Assembly: GCA_021106775.1 (NCBI GenBank)
Contig: JAIOTL010000074.1
Span: 1-15,450 of the forward strand
Direction of reading: 5' to 3'
From: Planctomycetota bacterium
GTDB lineage: Bacteria; Planctomycetota; UBA8742; SKZP01; JAIOTL01
DNA: 15,450 bases
Shown here: piece after piece, positions 14,345 to 15,450 of the stretch
Layout of the letters: each line of letters begins with the position of its first letter
Position numbering within the stretch: the first letter of the stretch is position 1
Translations under genes and position numbers: made by a program
Notes under the pieces: model-generated
The model's database searches: none
Told to the model about the DNA's origin: nothing
What the model saw: the letters and a program-made list of their open reading frames with translations, nothing else

Positions 14345-14766
14345 CAGTCTTGACATTCCTTGCAGATTCCGACAAACCAGCATTGGCGTTTTCCAATTTT
14401 GTGCCCTTCGATTTCCTTAAAATTCTTGTCATTGGGGAAATTCTCGTGCAAATCGTAAATCATTCTGCATTTTGTGCAAAAGAAATGAGGATGATACTCC
14501 TTAACAAGTTGGTATCTTGCACGCTCTTTCTCAATTGTAAGCTCTTCAAGCACATTCTCTTTAACCAGTGTCTGCAACGTATTGTAAACTGTTGCCTTCG
14601 ATAATATAGGAAGCTGATCCTTCAAATCTTCAAAAATATCTTCAGCAGTTGGATGCCCATCAAGTTTCAGCAGATACGCTAAGATAGCTAATCTCTGGTT
14701 TGTAACCGTTATATTTGCGTTATATAATAATTTCTTTGCTGAATCGTCTTCTTTTGTAATTGCCAT
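14344..14766 (-). CDS. Fur/PerR-family metal-dependent transcriptional regulator
   Basis: A winged-helix DNA-binding domain spans about 1-85, with TNQRLAIL (22-29), HPTAEDI (38-44) and the recognition helix SKATVYNTLQTL (56-67). The dimerisation and metal domain holds two CxxC pairs, CTKC (97-100) and CKEC (135-138), the structural zinc site of PerR and Fur. PerR-type ligands His38, His92, His94 and Asp105 are present (PerR numbering 37, 91, 93 and 104). The position of PerR Asp85 carries Gln86, so the regulatory metal site is altered and sensing of peroxide against iron cannot be assigned. AGGAG lies five to six bases before the ATG. The LUD gene overlaps the stop. A Fur-like operator overlaps a candidate promoter just upstream, suggesting autoregulation. 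Family confident; metal specificity open. Confidence 0.92.
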   Translation of the reverse strand: MAITKEDDSAKKLLYNANITVTNQRLAILAYLLKLDGHPTAEDIFEDLKDQLPILSKATVYNTLQTLVKENVLEELTIEKERARYQLVKEYHPHFFCTKCRMIYDLHENFPNDKNFKEIEGHKIGKRQCWFVGICKECQD

Positions 14767-14792
14767 CTTTTCTCCTGAACACCAATATGTGT

Positions 14793-14830
14793 AGTATATT
14801 TATGTACTGAGATACAAATAATTAATATCA
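14793..14830 (-). promoter_or_regulatory. Candidate fur promoter overlapped by a Fur-box-like site
   Basis: On the minus strand a -10-like TATACT (14793-14798) lies 17 bases from TTATTT (14816-14821), a poor -35. Overlapping that -35, TGATATTAATTATTT (14816-14830) matches the Fur 7-1-7 pattern TGATAAT-N-ATTATCA at 11 of 14 positions. The placement fits autorepression. In such AT-rich DNA a chance match is possible. Confidence 0.35.
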
Positions 14831-14883
14831 ATTCTAATATTGTACACACTATAAAATCATAATAATAATCGTTCTACAATATT

Positions 14884-15264
14884 TTAATCAATAATTTCAT
14901 AAAACGTCCACTCATACCCATCAAAATCCGTAACTGAAAAGAGCTTCCATCCGAATTCATACTCAGACAATTCCTGAGTAATTTTAAAAGGTACACAGCT
15001 TTTCACATGTTCATAGAATTTATCGACATTTAAAATCCGAATCTGAAATTTCGCACCAAGTCCTTTACTTTTTCTTAACAAAGAATCGCCTCGAGTGCCA
15101 ACAGAACTAAGATATAACGAGATAACATTATTATCGAGATAGGCAAAAAAAATCGGCTCACCACGTGTTTTCATGAGTTTGAATTCCAAAATCTCTGTAT
15201 AAAACGAGATGCTTTCTTCGAGTTTATTAACAATAAGATGGATAGAAAAAGTTTTGTCTGTCAT
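14884..15264 (-). CDS. VOC-superfamily (glyoxalase/bleomycin-resistance fold) protein
   Basis: The 126 residues fit a single VOC unit made of two beta-alpha-beta-beta-beta modules. The first module (about 5-58) has FSIHLIVNKLEESISFYTEI, with His9 at the usual first metal-ligand place. The second (about 70-125) contains DKFYEHV and ends DFDGYEWTFYEII, where a terminal Glu (about 123) is the usual ligand. VOC proteins range from glyoxalases and dioxygenases to antibiotic-binding proteins, and nothing here fixes the substrate. The start at 15264 has only a weak GAG six to seven bases upstream. The gene lies upstream of fur on the same strand with a 117-bp gap that contains a candidate fur promoter, so it may be a separate transcript. 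Confidence 0.85.
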   Translation of the reverse strand: MTDKTFSIHLIVNKLEESISFYTEILEFKLMKTRGEPIFFAYLDNNVISLYLSSVGTRGDSLLRKSKGLGAKFQIRILNVDKFYEHVKSCVPFKITQELSEYEFGWKLFSVTDFDGYEWTFYEIID

Positions 15265-15406
15265 TTTACACTCACAAAATCAATTAATGTTACAAACCTA
15301 AAAAAAAATTCTGAACCGTATAATTATTGTTTAATATAGTATGATGGTTCTTCTGTTAACAGCAAGTTAATGCAGATATATTTGCAAATGGATTATAGGA
15401 GATATT
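15265..15406. promoter_or_regulatory. Divergent intergenic region with palindrome CTGTTAACAG
   Basis: The gap separates the minus-strand VOC gene from a plus-strand gene starting at 15407. It contains TATAAT (15319-15324), TATGAT (15340-15345) and a perfect 10-bp palindrome CTGTTAACAG (15353-15362), 44 bases before the plus-strand start. No well-spaced -35 was found for either hexamer. The palindrome could be an operator or chance. Confidence 0.35.
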
Positions 15407-15450
15407 ATGGGATTTATGAAAGAATTATTCGGAAAATCTGTGCAGCTTAA
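15407..15450 (+). CDS. Start of an unidentified gene, cut by the window edge
   Basis: An ATG at 15407 follows GGAG (15398-15401) with five bases of spacing, a strong ribosome binding site. The 14 complete codons visible read MGFMKELFGKSVQL. This is too little to name a family. The frame is open to the edge, so a real gene is likely. Confidence 0.55.
   Translation, partial: MGFMKELFGKSVQL

Noticed and set aside
14345..14383. Longer N-terminus for the LUD protein, starting within fur
   Set aside because: It would overlap the conserved zinc-binding C-terminus of fur by about 40 bases; the TGATG coupling at 14344 is the more usual arrangement.

Overview
The window looks like chromosomal DNA from an AT-rich, free-living diderm (Gram-negative-type) bacterium. 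A Kdo transferase (waaA) and an LptF/LptG-family permease imply an LPS-type outer membrane. A GspK pseudopilin implies type II secretion, and one protein carries a lipoprotein signal. The lineage cannot be fixed from the sequence. Large multidomain secreted proteins (VWA, HEAT, EF-hand, choice-of-anchor D), GYF_2 proteins and dispersed palindromic repeats in the intergenic gaps would fit a Planctomycetota/PVC-like or other deep-branching environmental lineage. That placement is inference. No phage, insertion sequence, CRISPR array, tRNA or rRNA was seen.

Layout: (1) 1-243, minus: the N-terminal part of a STAS/anti-anti-sigma-like protein, cut by the window edge. (2) 411-3121, minus: an LptF/LptG-type permease followed by an orphan gspK. 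(3) 3317-4447, plus: a DUF58 protein. (4) 4610-6949, minus: a secreted lipoprotein with two choice-of-anchor-D Ig domains, a FlgD-like Ig domain, an internal repeat and a C-terminal Cys/His/Asp domain. (5) 7126-10116, plus, divergent from it: a 996-residue exported protein combining a decayed gluzincin-type peptidase domain, EF-hand loops, HEAT-like repeats and a VWA domain with an intact MIDAS. (6) 10380-11980, plus: a small membrane protein and a GYF_2/zinc-ribbon polytopic membrane protein. (7) 12144-13478, plus: waaA. (8) 13724-15264, minus: VOC protein, Fur/PerR-family regulator and LUD-domain protein; fur and the LUD gene overlap as TGATG. (9) 15407-end, plus: the first codons of an unidentified gene behind a strong ribosome binding site.

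Functionally the window mixes envelope biogenesis (waaA, lptF-like, gspK), cell-surface proteins (genes 4 and 5) and a small metal/redox-type cluster (VOC-fur-LUD). DUF58, transglutaminase-like and VWA domains often travel together with a MoxR ATPase. Here all three domain types lie in a row within about 7 kb, but as separately oriented genes and with no MoxR.

Four intergenic gaps carry palindromic or dispersed-repeat-like sequence. One repeat family is present twice, in opposite orientation (about 4481-4550 and 10218-10282). A 107-bp cruciform-like element sits in front of waaA, and two further repeat types lie between waaA and the LUD gene. The best candidates for new biology are the divergent surface-protein pair around 4610-10116 and these repeat families.
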